DNA from: Bacteroidota bacterium
GTDB lineage: Bacteria > Bacteroidota > Ignavibacteria > Kapaibacteriales > Kapaibacteriaceae
NCBI GenBank assembly: GCA_018266735.1
Contig: JAFDZT010000002.1
Coordinates: forward strand, 422,439 to 486,438
DNA length: 64,000 nucleotides
Reading direction: 5' to 3'
The notes beneath the pieces were generated by a model that saw only the letters and a program-made list of their open reading frames with translations, made no database searches and had not been told where the DNA came from. Both the position numbers and the translations under genes were made by a program. Shown here piece by piece: positions 1-11,328 of the stretch (the stretch's first letter is position 1; each line of letters begins with the position of its first letter).

Positions 1-643
1 TGAACGTTTGTGCGAGGTCCGTCACCGAAGTTGGGTCCGTTGTCGATGAACGACCGATCCAGCATGCATCTGCCTTCTCATCCGTCAGGTCGTAGAGTTT
101 GGTTTCGAGAACGATGGACGTTGTTGTTGTTGTAGAGCCCGGCGTGTAGACCGTTTGATACGACGCGTAATAGTGATTGTAGTATGGATATCCACCTGCA
201 CCATAGTATCCGCCATAGTATCCGCCGACTGGAACCGTTGTGGCCGTTGGCGGGTTATACGTTTCCTTTTTGTCGATGCCCTTCAGCGTGATCATGATGG
301 CTCCATCGACGCCATCGCTCTTGATCTTCTGCACCAGCTTCGAGATCGCATTCGGATCGTCGATCACACCGTCGGAGTTCGCATCATACGATTCGATGCT
401 GACGATCGTGGAGATGGAAACGGCATCGATGCCCTTCCCCTTCAGCGCCTTCACGACTTCGGATTCCACCTTGACCTTGTTCAGCGGGTCTTTTGCCATG
501 GCCACGACAACGAGCTTGTTCCACTTGTGACCAACATAGTTGGGGTTGGCCCACGTGTCGTACACGTCGGTGTAGGAACCGCACGACGCAAGAAGGACGG
601 AAGCAAGGAGGAAGGCGGAAAGAAGCGTTGAGCGCATGATCAT
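1..643 (-). CDS. Putative lipoprotein, 3' end cut by the window edge
   Basis: The reading frame is open from the start codon to the window edge, so the C-terminus is missing. The protein begins MIMRSTLLSAFLLASVLLAS followed by Cys-Gly-Ser, a signal peptide with a lipobox (LASC), so it is probably a lipid-anchored periplasmic or outer-membrane protein. The mature part has a DxNxDGxxDD stretch resembling a calcium-binding loop (around residues 85-95). A Gly/Tyr-rich segment (GGYYGGYYGAGGYPYY) and a run of threonines follow. The start is supported by a GAGGTT ribosome-binding site 5-10 bases upstream; a second ATG lies two codons in. Function not recognised. It is transcribed divergently from yebC. 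Confidence 0.8.
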   Translation of the reverse strand, partial: MIMRSTLLSAFLLASVLLASCGSYTDVYDTWANPNYVGHKWNKLVVVAMAKDPLNKVKVESEVVKALKGKGIDAVSISTIVSIESYDANSDGVIDDPNAISKLVQKIKSDGVDGAIMITLKGIDKKETYNPPTATTVPVGGYYGGYYGAGGYPYYNHYYASYQTVYTPGSTTTTTSIVLETKLYDLTDEKADACWIGRSSTTDPTSVTDLAQTF

Positions 644-667
644 GGGAACCTCGAAGTAAATGATGCC

Positions 668-675
668 CAAATATA
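668..675 (-). promoter_or_regulatory. Promoter -7 element of the lipoprotein gene
   Basis: TATATTTG on the minus strand matches the Bacteroidota -7 consensus TAnnTTTG and lies about 25 bases before the start codon at 643. No clear TTTG -33 box is visible at the usual distance. Confidence 0.5.
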
Positions 676-691
676 CGCAGCGCCGTCTTCG

Positions 692-699
692 TAGCTTTG
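692..699 (+). promoter_or_regulatory. Possible promoter -7 element of yebC
   Basis: TAGCTTTG fits TAnnTTTG and ends only four bases before the yebC ATG. If it is used, the transcript would be leaderless or nearly so. There is no Shine-Dalgarno sequence before this ATG, which agrees with that reading. Confidence 0.4.
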
Positions 700-703
700 C
701 ACC

Positions 704-1444
704 ATGGCAGGACATAGTAAATGGGCGAACATCAAGCACCGCAAGGCGGTCACCGATGCCCGACGCGGCAAGCTTTTCACGCGCATCTCGAAGGAGATCA
801 TCGTCGCAGCCAAGCTGGGCGGCGGGGATCCCGATAGTAATCCACGTTTACGCATGGCCATGCTCACCGCCCGCGGCGTGAGCATGTCGAACGAGACCAT
901 CAAGCGCGCCATCCAACGCGGCACGGGTGAACTCGAGGGCGTGAGCTACGAAGATGTGCGCTACGAAGGATACGGTCCGGGCGGCGTGGCCTTCATCGTG
1001 GAATGCACCACCGACAAACCACACCGCACCGTTGCAGAACTCCGCGCCACGTTCAGCAAGTGCGACGGAAATCTTGGCGAGACGAATTCGGTGGCGTGGA
1101 ACTTCGTGCGAAAGGGTGCGCTGACGTTGCAGACATCGCTCACGGAGGACGCTTTGATCGAACTCGCCCTCGAGGCCGGAGCCGACGATGTGCGCATGAC
1201 GGACGAGGGTGCCGTGGTGCATTGTGCCGTTGACCTCTTGGGACAATGTCAGAACATCCTTCAGTCGAAAGGCCTTCTCGTGACCGAAGCTCGCTACGAC
1301 TACGAACCCAACACCATGGTGTCCGTCACTGACGCGGCCGTGGTCAAGAAACTCACGAAACTCATCGACATGCTAGAGGAGAACGACGACGTACAAAACG
1401 TTCACAATAATGCCGACGTCGACGACGCGTTGTTCGACACATGA
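704..1444 (+). CDS. yebC: YebC/PmpR family protein (TACO1 family)
   Basis: The protein starts MAGHSKWANIKHRK, the hallmark N-terminus of the YebC family, and its 246 aa is the usual length. The family also carries the GYGPGGVA motif seen here near residue 88. Members have been described as transcription regulators (PmpR) and, more recently, as ribosome-associated factors easing translation through proline stretches; the eukaryotic TACO1 acts in mitochondrial translation. It acts in the cytoplasm. The stop overlaps the ruvC start by four bases (ATGA), so the pair is probably translationally coupled. The yebC-ruvC neighbourhood is common in bacteria. Confidence 0.95.
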   Translation: MAGHSKWANIKHRKAVTDARRGKLFTRISKEIIVAAKLGGGDPDSNPRLRMAMLTARGVSMSNETIKRAIQRGTGELEGVSYEDVRYEGYGPGGVAFIVECTTDKPHRTVAELRATFSKCDGNLGETNSVAWNFVRKGALTLQTSLTEDALIELALEAGADDVRMTDEGAVVHCAVDLLGQCQNILQSKGLLVTEARYDYEPNTMVSVTDAAVVKKLTKLIDMLEENDDVQNVHNNADVDDALFDT

Positions 1445-2004
1445 GGATCCTTGGTATCGACCCCGGCAGCGTTGTCTGCGGTTACGGCGTGATCGACGTG
1501 GAAGGATCGCGCATCACCCTCGTCGAGTACGGCGTGATCGAGGCCAAGAAGAAACAGGCCTCGTTCCCCTTCCGCCTTCAAGACATCCATGCCCGTCTTT
1601 GTAGCGTGATCGAGCGCTCGAAGCCTGATGCCTGTGCCATGGAGCAGGTGTTCTATGCGAAGAACGTGGTGAGCGTGGTCAAGCTCTCGCATGCGCGTGG
1701 CGTGGCTGTGCTGGCATGTGCGCAAGGCGGCATGGAACCGCATGAATACACGCCGATGCAAGTGAAGCGCAGCGTCACGGGCAGCGGACGGAGCGCCAAG
1801 GAGCAAGTGGGCTTCATGGTGCGCACGATGCTCAAGATCAAAGAAACGCCGCAGTTCTTCGACGCCACCGACGCCCTTGCCGTTGCGATCTGTCACGCCC
1901 TCAACGGCGGCACCCCCGCCTCCGGCAGGTCCCGCACCTCGAAGCGGAGCTCGTGGGCGGAGTATGTGGAGAAAAACCCGAGCAAAGTGACGAGGTACAA
2001 GTGA
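1441..2004 (+). CDS. ruvC: Holliday junction resolvase RuvC
   Basis: RuvC is the endonuclease that cuts Holliday junctions during recombinational repair, working with RuvAB. The four acidic catalytic residues are visible: Asp7 in LGIDPGS, Glu68 in MEQVFYAKN, and Asp141 and Asp144 in DATDALA. At 187 aa it is slightly longer than usual because of a basic C-terminal tail (about residues 158-187, SGRSRTSKRSS...). The last codons (KVTRYK and the stop) are part of a short tandem repeat that continues into the intergenic region, so the C-terminus may have been extended or reshaped by that repeat. ruvA and ruvB are not in the window. Confidence 0.95.
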   Translation: MRILGIDPGSVVCGYGVIDVEGSRITLVEYGVIEAKKKQASFPFRLQDIHARLCSVIERSKPDACAMEQVFYAKNVVSVVKLSHARGVAVLACAQGGMEPHEYTPMQVKRSVTGSGRSAKEQVGFMVRTMLKIKETPQFFDATDALAVAICHALNGGTPASGRSRTSKRSSWAEYVEKNPSKVTRYK

Positions 2005-2017
2005 CGAGTTACGAGCT
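1986..2017 (+). repeat. Tandem repeat of gtgacgag/gtacaag/gttacgag type across the ruvC stop
   Basis: Short degenerate units (aagtgacgag, ttacgag) run through the last ruvC codons and the stop. The same units form an array at 37594-37638 upstream of the GH57 gene, and a related stretch occurs at 2096-2120. Confidence 0.6.
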
Positions 2018-2094
2018 TCCCGGCAGTTGCCCGGCATATGCCGGGCAACTGCCGGGAGGATGCCGGGAGGATGCCGGGAGGATGCCGGGAGGAT
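2018..2094. repeat. 40-bp perfect palindrome followed by four 11-bp direct repeats
   Basis: Positions 2018-2057 form a perfect inverted repeat; the left arm core is CCCGGCAGTTGCCCGGCAT at 2019-2037 and the right arm is 2038-2056. It is followed by four exact copies of GCCGGGAGGAT at 2051-2094, the first overlapping the right arm. It could act as a transcription terminator for ruvC, although no T-run follows. It could equally be a REP-like mobile palindrome. Confidence 0.85.
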
Positions 2095-2105
2095 GTCACG
2101 TATGA

Positions 2106-4336
<2,231 letters not shown>

Positions 4337-4374
4337 CCTCCAACAACTCTTCCCTCCACACGTCGTAGGGCGCC

Positions 4375-5277
4375 ATGCGCATCTTCCCGCCCTTCATCAA
4401 ATTCCTGTTCGTGTCGAACGGGATCATCTTCTTCATCCAGATGTTCTTCGACTCCGGATTCCGCTTTGCCGGTATCCCGCTCGAGGACATGCTCACGCAG
4501 TGGTTCGCGCTTTGGCCTGTGCAGAGCGGACTCTTGATGCCGTGGCAACTGATCACGTATCAGTTCATGCATGGCGGCTTCGGACACATCTTCTTCAACA
4601 TGTTCGCGTTGTGGATGTTCGGCATGGAACTCGAGAACATCTGGGGCACGAAGAAGTTCGCCACCTTCTACCTTGCCAGCGGCGTCGCCGCGGGCCTTGT
4701 CCACCTTGCCGTGAGCTACTTCACCGACGCGGCCTTCGTGCCCACCATTGGCGCCAGTGGTGCCATCATGGGCGTGCTGCTGGCCTTCGGGATGACGTTC
4801 CCAACACGACCCGTGATGATCTTCCCGCTCTTCTTCCCGATCCCTGCGCGCATCTTTGTGGTGCTCTATGCGGGATTCGATCTTGTGATGGGCATCTCGC
4901 GCTCGGGTGATGGCGTTGCCCACTTCGCCCACCTTGGTGGTGCGCTCGGAGGATTCCTGCTCATCAAGTTCGGCGAACCGTTGTGGCGGTGGATCGAACA
5001 GCGTGGACCGCAACGACAGACGTGGACGGAGCAACCGTATCAGGACGTGCGCTTCCGCGACGTTCCCAAACAACAACCGGCGCCCGTGATCCGATTCGAG
5101 AGCACACCCACTCCAACGCCTGCATCCACCTTCACGCCGTCGCGCTTCATCGTGAACGGACAGGCCGTGTCGCAGGAGCAGATCGATGCCATCCTCGATA
5201 AGATCTCGCTGAGTGGCTATCACAATCTGTCCGAAGAAGAAAAGAAGATCCTCTTTGAAGTGAGCAAACAACTGTGA
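4375..5277 (+). CDS. Rhomboid family intramembrane serine protease
   Basis: A polytopic membrane protein with the rhomboid fold. HGGFGHIFFNMFALWMFG (from residue 66) is the conserved loop-1/TM2 region. The catalytic serine is Ser128 in GASG, and the catalytic histidine is most likely His186 in AHLGG. The first 200 residues hold about six membrane segments; residues 200-300 are a soluble, proline-rich cytoplasmic tail whose end (VNGQAVSQEQIDAILDKIS...EEKKILFEVSKQL) is a pattern seen on Bacteroidota rhomboids. Substrate unknown. The stop overlaps the GTG start of ispG. Confidence 0.93.
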   Translation: MRIFPPFIKFLFVSNGIIFFIQMFFDSGFRFAGIPLEDMLTQWFALWPVQSGLLMPWQLITYQFMHGGFGHIFFNMFALWMFGMELENIWGTKKFATFYLASGVAAGLVHLAVSYFTDAAFVPTIGASGAIMGVLLAFGMTFPTRPVMIFPLFFPIPARIFVVLYAGFDLVMGISRSGDGVAHFAHLGGALGGFLLIKFGEPLWRWIEQRGPQRQTWTEQPYQDVRFRDVPKQQPAPVIRFESTPTPTPASTFTPSRFIVNGQAVSQEQIDAILDKISLSGYHNLSEEEKKILFEVSKQL

Positions 5278-7229
5278 CGCCGTACAGCACGTCGAGCGAT
5301 ACCTACCGTCGGCGTACGACCGTCGACGTGTCCATTGGCGATCTCATCATGGGATCCAGCGTTCCCATTCGCATTCAGTCGATGACAACAACGAATACGA
5401 TGGACACGCAAGCCACCATCGATCAATCCATCCGTATGATCGAGGCCGGATGCGAGCTCGTTCGCATCACCGCTCCGAGCATGCGCGAGGCAACGAACCT
5501 CGAGCACATTCGCAACGGACTGCGTGAGCGCGGCTATCGGACGCCACTGGTGGCCGACATCCATTACACGCCCAACGCCGCCGAGATCGCAGCTCGCATC
5601 GTCGAAAAGGTGCGCGTGAATCCCGGCAACTACGTCGACAAAAAGAACTTCGCCGTCATCGAATACGACGATGCCTCCTACGCTGCCGAACTCGATCGCA
5701 TTCGCGAACGCTTCACACCATTGGTGCGCATCTGCAAGGAGTATGGCACGGCCATGCGCATCGGCACGAATCACGGATCGCTCTCGGACCGCATCGTCAA
5801 TCGCTATGGCGACAGTCCGGTGGGCATGGTCGAATCGGCCCTTGAATTCCTGCGCATCGCCGAAGACGAGCACTACTACAACATCGTTCTCTCCATGAAG
5901 TCGAGCAATCCGCTCGTCATGGTGCAGGCCTATCGTTTGCTTGTGTCGCGCCTCCAAGAAGAAGGACTGAAGCCCTATCCGCTGCATCTCGGCGTCACCG
6001 AAGCAGGCGATGGCGAAGACGGTCGCGTCAAGTCGGCTGTTGGTATCGGCACGTTGCTCGAAGACGGTCTTGGCGACACGATCCGCGTCAGCCTCACCGA
6101 GGCACCCGAAGCCGAGATCCCCGTTGCCCGTGCATTGGCGGAGAGGTATGCGGCAAGGATCAAGGAGGCAAGAGTCGACGCCGACATTCCCACATCGCCC
6201 CTCTATCCGCACGTCTATCACCGCAGACAGACGCATGCTGTGGCCACGTTCGGACATGATTTCGTTCCGCGCGTGATCGCCGATCTGTCGGCCGCCTCCA
6301 TCACATCGATGGAAGACCTCGACTGCATTGGTCATCGGTACGATGCCGTCACGGACAAATGGGCCATGAGCGATCAGGGCTGCGACTATGTGTACACGGG
6401 TGCACGTCCACTCCCCTTCATGGCACCGAACGGCATTCGCGAGATCGTCGATCTCGATGTATGGCGCACGCTCGAGAACAACTTCTACAAGGTGCCACTC
6501 ATGTCGGCCACGGCTTACCTGCAGGCCATCACGGCCGCAGAGCGGTCGTTGCATTCCGTGGTCAACATCGTCCGCATGGCGCCGCACGAGGCCACAGCGG
6601 CCGTGCTTGCGGCGCTTCAGCAGGATCCGACAGTGGTCGTCCTCTTGCATTCCGATGCCACGCAATGGATGTCGGCCATGCGCGCCTGCATCACCTCCAT
6701 GCGCCTTGCCTCCCTCACCATCCCTGTGCTCATCGAGCGCACGTGTGCCGAGGCTGATGCCGATACGTTGCAATTATACACGTCGACGGATGTCGGCGGT
6801 CTGCTCGTCGAAGGCTACGGCGACGGTGTGATGTTGCGCAGTGCGCGGCAGCAGCCGCATGCCGACGATCTTGCGGCGCTCAACCGACTTGCCTTTGGCA
6901 TTCTGCAGGCGGCACGGACGCGGATGACCAAGACGGAGTACATCTCCTGTCCGTCCTGCGGTCGCACCCTCTTCGACCTCGAAGAGACCACGGCCCTCAT
7001 TCGCGCGCAGACCGATCACCTCAAGGGTGTGAAGATCGGTATCATGGGATGCATCGTGAACGGACCCGGAGAGATGGCCGATGCTGACTACGGGTATGTG
7101 GGATCCGGTCCGGACCGAATCACGCTCTACCGCGGCCAGGACATCGTCCGTCGCAACATCCCTGCGGCCGAGGCCGTGGCATCGCTCATCGACATCATTC
7201 GCAGTGATGATCGCTGGATCGAGCGGTAA
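5274..7229 (+). CDS. ispG: 4-hydroxy-3-methylbut-2-enyl diphosphate synthase IspG (GcpE), long form
   Basis: Penultimate step of the MEP isoprenoid pathway: reductive ring opening of MEcPP to HMBPP at a [4Fe-4S] cluster. The TIM-barrel part is residues 1-270 (RIQSMTTTNTMD, ADIHYTPNAA, VRVNPGNYVDKK). The C-terminal cluster domain carries Cys559, Cys562 and Cys593 plus Glu600 (CPSCG, GCIVNGPGE). At 651 aa this is the three-domain form with a large insertion between barrel and cluster domains, as in Bacteroidota, Chlamydiae and plants, rather than the ~370-aa E. coli form. GTG start overlapping the rhomboid stop. Isoprenoids made here would feed the polyprenyl phosphate used by the operon at 32-36 kb. 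Confidence 0.96.
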   Translation: MTPYSTSSDTYRRRTTVDVSIGDLIMGSSVPIRIQSMTTTNTMDTQATIDQSIRMIEAGCELVRITAPSMREATNLEHIRNGLRERGYRTPLVADIHYTPNAAEIAARIVEKVRVNPGNYVDKKNFAVIEYDDASYAAELDRIRERFTPLVRICKEYGTAMRIGTNHGSLSDRIVNRYGDSPVGMVESALEFLRIAEDEHYYNIVLSMKSSNPLVMVQAYRLLVSRLQEEGLKPYPLHLGVTEAGDGEDGRVKSAVGIGTLLEDGLGDTIRVSLTEAPEAEIPVARALAERYAARIKEARVDADIPTSPLYPHVYHRRQTHAVATFGHDFVPRVIADLSAASITSMEDLDCIGHRYDAVTDKWAMSDQGCDYVYTGARPLPFMAPNGIREIVDLDVWRTLENNFYKVPLMSATAYLQAITAAERSLHSVVNIVRMAPHEATAAVLAALQQDPTVVVLLHSDATQWMSAMRACITSMRLASLTIPVLIERTCAEADADTLQLYTSTDVGGLLVEGYGDGVMLRSARQQPHADDLAALNRLAFGILQAARTRMTKTEYISCPSCGRTLFDLEETTALIRAQTDHLKGVKIGIMGCIVNGPGEMADADYGYVGSGPDRITLYRGQDIVRRNIPAAEAVASLIDIIRSDDRWIER

Positions 7230-7313
7230 CGCTTGCACAGCTCACCTCCGTCCGCTATATTGCAGGCGAGTTGAGCGGTACTCTCTCCCCTGAGCGCCGC
7301 GCCAGATGCTCAT

Positions 7314-7348
7314 ACCTGGATTACCCCTAATTATCCGGGTTTTTTTTT
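7314..7348 (+). terminator. Rho-independent terminator after ispG
   Basis: Stem ACCTGGAT (7314-7321) pairs with ATCCGGGT (7333-7340, one G-U pair), followed by a run of nine T. Confidence 0.85.
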
Positions 7349-7373
7349 GCCTATCACTCAACCTGGTTGAAAC

Positions 7374-7405
7374 AACAAAGGCCGTCCAATTGGACGGCCT
7401 TTGTT
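7374..7405 (-). terminator. Terminator hairpin after rplY (perfect 32-bp palindrome)
   Basis: AACAAAGGCCGTCC and its exact complement flank an AATT centre. On the minus strand it follows the rplY stop at 7429. The hairpin is symmetrical and could also act as back-up terminator for ispG. Confidence 0.85.
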
Positions 7406-7428
7406 CGTTAACGTCGGAGCCGAGGCTC

Positions 7429-8010
7429 TTACTTCTTCTTCTTGTCGGTCTCTTCTTCCACCGCAGCAACCTTTGGAAGGTGGCAGGCGATGATCACGTT
7501 CTCTGGACGATCGGTGATCTTCACGCCCGGGACGTTCACATCGCTGATATGGATCGCGCCGTTCAGCTTCAGGTTCGTCACATCGATGTCGATGTGCTCA
7601 GGCATGGCCGTTGGATCGACCATAGCGTGCACCTTGTGGATCGTCTGCTCGAGGATACCGCCTTCGCGAACACCCACGGCCGTACCGGTGATGTGCAAGG
7701 GGATCTCCATCTTCAGGGACTCGCCGGCCAATACACCGAGGAAGTCGATGTGCAAGAGCTTGTCCGTTACCGGATCGAAGGACGTGTCCTTCAAGATGCA
7801 GTTATGCTGCTTGCCTTCGATGTCGAGCTTGACCATCGTTGCTTCTGCTGTGTACACAACAGGGCGGAGGGCAAGTGCGTTCACGCCGAAGTGGATAGGG
7901 TCTTGACCCTTTGCATAGTACACACCGGGAACGATGCCCTGTGCGCGCAGCGACTTTGCCGTCTTCGTGCCCGGCTCGCGCTTTTGTGCTTTGAGAATGA
8001 TCGCGCTCAT
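7429..8010 (-). CDS. rplY: 50S ribosomal protein L25 (general stress protein CTC form)
   Basis: Binds 5S rRNA in the large subunit. The 193-aa protein has the two-domain CTC/TL5 layout: an N-terminal L25 domain (LKAQKREPGTKTAKSLRAQG, VPGVYYAKG) and a C-terminal beta domain (HIDFLGV, PLHITGTAVGVREGGILEQ, LPKVAAVEEETDKKKK tail). I placed the start at ATG 8010 (MSAIILKAQKRE) instead of a far upstream ATG in the same frame, which would run into prs. It is transcribed with prs, 23 bases downstream of it; the prs-rplY order is widely conserved. Confidence 0.95.
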   Translation of the reverse strand: MSAIILKAQKREPGTKTAKSLRAQGIVPGVYYAKGQDPIHFGVNALALRPVVYTAEATMVKLDIEGKQHNCILKDTSFDPVTDKLLHIDFLGVLAGESLKMEIPLHITGTAVGVREGGILEQTIHKVHAMVDPTAMPEHIDIDVTNLKLNGAIHISDVNVPGVKITDRPENVIIACHLPKVAAVEEETDKKKK

Positions 8011-8033
8011 GTTGTCAGCCTTAGAGTTTGGAT

Positions 8034-8981
8034 TTACGCTGGAGTGTTCTCGAACAGAGAACTGATCGATTGATTTTCGTGTGTTCGAATGATCGCCTCT
8101 GCGAACAATTCTGCCACACTGATCACGGTGATCTTGTCGTGTTGCTCTCGAAGCGGGATCGTATCCGTTACGAAGAGGCGCTCGATGGCAGGACTGCTCG
8201 TGATCTTGTGCACGGCCGACCCCGAGAAGACGGGATGCGTACAGACGCCTACGATCGCCTCGGCCCCTGCCGCCTTCAATGCCTCTGCGCACTGGACGAA
8301 CGTACTGCCGGTGTCGATCAGATCGTCCACCATCACCACGTTCTTGCCCTTCACGTCGCCAATGATGTTCATCACTTCGGCAACGTTATGCTTGGGACGA
8401 CGCTTGTCGACAACGACAAGATCGGCGTCACCCAGCATCTTCGCATAGGCACGAGCCGTTTTCACGCCGCCAACATCCGGAGATGCAACGGCCACATTCT
8501 TGAGCCCCAATGCACGAATATGATCGACGGTGACCGTCGACGCATACAAGTGATCGAGCGGAATATCGAAGAACCCTTGCAGCTGCGGCGTGTGGAGGTC
8601 CATGGTGATCACGCGGTTGGCGCCGGCCTGCGTGAGCAGATTGGCGACGAGCTTTGCTGTGATGGCCACGCGAGGTTGATCCTTACGATCTTGTCGCGCA
8701 TAGCCGAAATACGGGATCACAGCCGTGATGCGCATGGCCGAAGCACGCTTGGCCGCATCGATCAGAAGCAACAGCTCCATCAAATTGTCTGATGGGGCGA
8801 ACGTCGATTGGACGATGTAGAGATCAACACCACGTACGTTCTCTTCGTACTTGACCCACAATTCACCATCACTGAAGTTCTGAATGGCTACTTTTGCGAG
8901 ACTTCGGTGCGATGCACGAGCGATCCGTTCGGCGATCTCCGGATTCGAACGTCCGGAAACGATCTTTACCTCAGCATCCAC
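8034..8981 (-). CDS. prs: Ribose-phosphate pyrophosphokinase (PRPP synthase)
   Basis: Makes PRPP from ribose-5-phosphate and ATP for nucleotide, His and Trp synthesis. PRPP is also the predicted donor for the UbiA enzyme at 34-36 kb and the substrate of Hpt at 28.8 kb. Motifs: FSDGE (36-40), YFGYARQDRK (91-100), the MDLH metal/substrate region (127-130) followed by TPQLQGFFDIP, and the PRPP loop VMVDDLIDTGST (216-227). I set the start at GTG 8981, preceded by AGAGGACG. The upstream in-frame ATG at 9029 lies inside tRNA-Gln. The resulting 315 aa matches the family. Confidence 0.94.
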   Translation of the reverse strand: MDAEVKIVSGRSNPEIAERIARASHRSLAKVAIQNFSDGELWVKYEENVRGVDLYIVQSTFAPSDNLMELLLLIDAAKRASAMRITAVIPYFGYARQDRKDQPRVAITAKLVANLLTQAGANRVITMDLHTPQLQGFFDIPLDHLYASTVTVDHIRALGLKNVAVASPDVGGVKTARAYAKMLGDADLVVVDKRRPKHNVAEVMNIIGDVKGKNVVMVDDLIDTGSTFVQCAEALKAAGAEAIVGVCTHPVFSGSAVHKITSSPAIERLFVTDTIPLREQHDKITVISVAELFAEAIIRTHENQSISSLFENTPA

Positions 8982-9005
8982 GTGATTCGTCCTCTGATCA
9001 AAAAG

Positions 9006-9077
<72 letters not shown>

Positions 9078-9089
9078 ACGAAACAGCCA

Positions 9090-9122
9090 CAAAGTTACGG
9101 AATCGAAGACCAATTAATCAAA
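9090..9122 (-). promoter_or_regulatory. Promoter of tRNA-Gln-prs-rplY
   Basis: A TTTG box (9122-9119), a 21-base spacer and TAACTTTG (9097-9090) on the minus strand match the Bacteroidota consensus TTTG-N19-21-TAnnTTTG. The tRNA begins 13 bases after the -7 element. The -33 box overlaps the proposed start of the divergent VWA gene. Confidence 0.75.
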
Positions 9123-10216
9123 TGGAAATCGCGTATTCTCGATGGATGCCCACGTCGACCACGGCCGACGATGAATTGAAGGCCATGCTGAACCTGTTCA
9201 CGTACGTGCTATTGCACGTGTCGGGCGACGTAGAACAAGCACTGGAGCTGCTTCGGGAGCTGCAGGACGAGCATGGGATGATGACGACCATGTCCATGGA
9301 CGACTTCCTCCGCGAACTGCGGGACCGCGGTCTTGTGGCCGAGGACGAGGCCGGACGTCTGGTCCCTACCCCAAAAACGGAGCGCACGATGCGCACCGAC
9401 GCCCTGAACGAGATCTTCCGATCCCTCAAGAAGTCGGACGTGGGCAACCACGACGCCCCCTCGAACGGCTCCGGCGTCGAGCGCATGCCCGATACGCGCG
9501 ACTTCGCCTTTGGCGATCAGGCTTCCAACATCGACGTGACGCAGACGATGACGAACCTGTTCAAGCGCACAGGAGATATCGAGGGCGTGGACCTGCGCGA
9601 GGACGATATCCGCGTGTACGAGACCGAACATCAAACGTCGTGCGCGACGGTGCTGATGATCGATATCTCTCATTCCATGATCCTGTATGGCGAGGACCGC
9701 ATCACGCCCGCCAAGCAAGTGGCCTTGGCCTTGGCAGAGATGATCCAGACGCGTTTTCCGAAGGACACGTTGGAAGTGGTGCTGTTCGGTGATGAGGCAC
9801 GTCGCGTTACTGTGCGCGACATCCCCTACATCACAGTGGGTCCGTTCCATACGAACACGCGCGACGGACTCCGCCTGTCGCGTCAACTATTGCGTCGTGC
9901 ACGCAGCGGCAACAAACAGATCTTCATGATCACGGACGGAAAACCATCGGCCCTCACGGAAGAGAACGGTCGCATCTATAAGAACTCTTGGGGTCTCGAT
10001 CCACGCATCGTGAACAAGACCCTCGACGAGGCCGTGGCATGCAGACGTGACGGCATCTCGATCGCAACGTTCATGGTTGCACAAGATCAGTATCTTGTGC
10101 AGTTCGTTGAAGACCTGACGAGATCGAATCAAGGTCGAGCATTCTTCACGGGTCTCGACGGACTCGGCAAGAACATCTTCGTCGACTACGTTCGCAATCG
10201 TCGCAAGTATTACTAG
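9122..10216 (+). CDS. VWA (von Willebrand factor A) domain protein
   Basis: A 364-aa cytoplasmic protein with a helical N-terminal region (1-165) and a C-terminal VWA domain. The metal-binding MIDAS motif is visible as DISHS (Asp181, Ser183, Ser185) plus a later ITDGKPS. Such proteins usually pair with a MoxR-type AAA ATPase; none is in the window. The start at ATG 9122 gives [10 protein letters not shown], like Bacteroidota homologues beginning with a Tyr/Ser/Lys-rich stretch and then GDV-EAL. A longer frame upstream overlaps tRNA-Gln and was discarded. ATG 9146 is an alternative start. The C-terminus ([12 protein letters not shown]) looks intact. Confidence 0.88.
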   Translation: MEIAYSRWMPTSTTADDELKAMLNLFTYVLLHVSGDVEQALELLRELQDEHGMMTTMSMDDFLRELRDRGLVAEDEAGRLVPTPKTERTMRTDALNEIFRSLKKSDVGNHDAPSNGSGVERMPDTRDFAFGDQASNIDVTQTMTNLFKRTGDIEGVDLREDDIRVYETEHQTSCATVLMIDISHSMILYGEDRITPAKQVALALAEMIQTRFPKDTLEVVLFGDEARRVTVRDIPYITVGPFHTNTRDGLRLSRQLLRRARSGNKQIFMITDGKPSALTEENGRIYKNSWGLDPRIVNKTLDEAVACRRDGISIATFMVAQDQYLVQFVEDLTRSNQGRAFFTGLDGLGKNIFVDYVRNRRKYY

Positions 10217-10233
10217 AGAATCCTCAGAGATCT

Positions 10234-11328
10234 ATGCAACGCTTTCGCTGGTACTTCCTGCTCCTCGGATGGCCAGTGGCCATCTTCGCTCCGGTGGCTC
10301 TATCACTCACGCTCATGCCCATCGCCCCCGGATGGCAAGAGTTCGATTCCGTTGGTTTTTCCTACTTCCTGTATCAAGTGCACTGGCCGATCACCGTTCT
10401 TGGTGTGCTCGGTGTTGGACTTGGCACATGGTATCTGTGGAAGAACGCACGTTGGTTCACGCGTGTGCTCATCGTTGTTCTCATTCTGCTCATGTCCGCC
10501 ATTCACGTGATCACGCGCACGAAAATGAGTGCAGAATCGATGTTCAACGAGCCATCGGTGGTGAAACGAACATTGGTTGGTGAAGATGTTGCAGCACGCG
10601 ATACGACCGTCTACTTGTGGGTGGAATGCAATCATCAACTTGCAGGATATCCGCTCGATCTTGTGGCCCATCATCACAAGATCCAGGACACCGTCGGCGG
10701 CATTCCCGTCCTCGTTACCTACTGCACCATGTGTCACACAGGTCGCGTCTACTCGCCCATCGTGAACGGTGTGCGCGAGACGTTCCGTCTTGTTGGTGCC
10801 AATCACTACAATGCCATGTTCGAAGATGCCACCACGGGAAGTTGGTGGTATCAGGCAACGGGTGAGGCCATGGAAGGACCGCTCAAGGGATCCGTCCTCA
10901 CCGACCTGCCCTTTGCGCAATGCACCATGGCCGAGATGCTCACGCGCACCACAACGCGCTCCATCAGCATCTTCCAGGCCGATGCGGCCACGGGCACCCG
11001 CTACAAATGGTCGCATGGCTATGCCTACCGTCACGGCGATACCGACCCCGGATTGAACGACCGTACCATTGTGATCGGCATCGTGGAAGGCGGCAAGGCA
11101 AAGGCCTATCCGTTGCGCGACCTGGTGGAGCGCTCTGCGTCGAGCACGTTCTTGGTGGACTCGATCGACGGACATGAGATCGTGATCACGCTGCCGCGAC
11201 AGTACACGGACCTCGTCGACATTCGACGTGACTCCGCCACGTCCACCGTGCGCATCCAGCCCTATCAGGAGTACTGGCATTCGTGGAAGCACTTCCATCC
11301 CACCACAACGGTGTGGACGAAGAAATGA
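10234..11328 (+). CDS. DUF3179 domain membrane protein
   Basis: The N-terminus has three membrane segments (about residues 7-30, 42-66, 75-95). Residues 125-355 form a DUF3179 domain, recognised from the family signature TYCTMCHTGRVYSP, then FRLVGANHYNAM and TGSWWYQATGEA. The paired cysteines in TYCTMCH could bind metal or be redox-active. The biochemical role of DUF3179 is not known. It starts 17 bases after the VWA gene and is probably co-transcribed. Confidence 0.85.
   Translation: MQRFRWYFLLLGWPVAIFAPVALSLTLMPIAPGWQEFDSVGFSYFLYQVHWPITVLGVLGVGLGTWYLWKNARWFTRVLIVVLILLMSAIHVITRTKMSAESMFNEPSVVKRTLVGEDVAARDTTVYLWVECNHQLAGYPLDLVAHHHKIQDTVGGIPVLVTYCTMCHTGRVYSPIVNGVRETFRLVGANHYNAMFEDATTGSWWYQATGEAMEGPLKGSVLTDLPFAQCTMAEMLTRTTTRSISIFQADAATGTRYKWSHGYAYRHGDTDPGLNDRTIVIGIVEGGKAKAYPLRDLVERSASSTFLVDSIDGHEIVITLPRQYTDLVDIRRDSATSTVRIQPYQEYWHSWKHFHPTTTVWTKK

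Noticed and set aside
5220..6773. 517-aa minus-strand frame opposite ispG
   Set aside because: Antisense shadow of a well-identified gene; His/Arg-rich composition and no recognisable domain.
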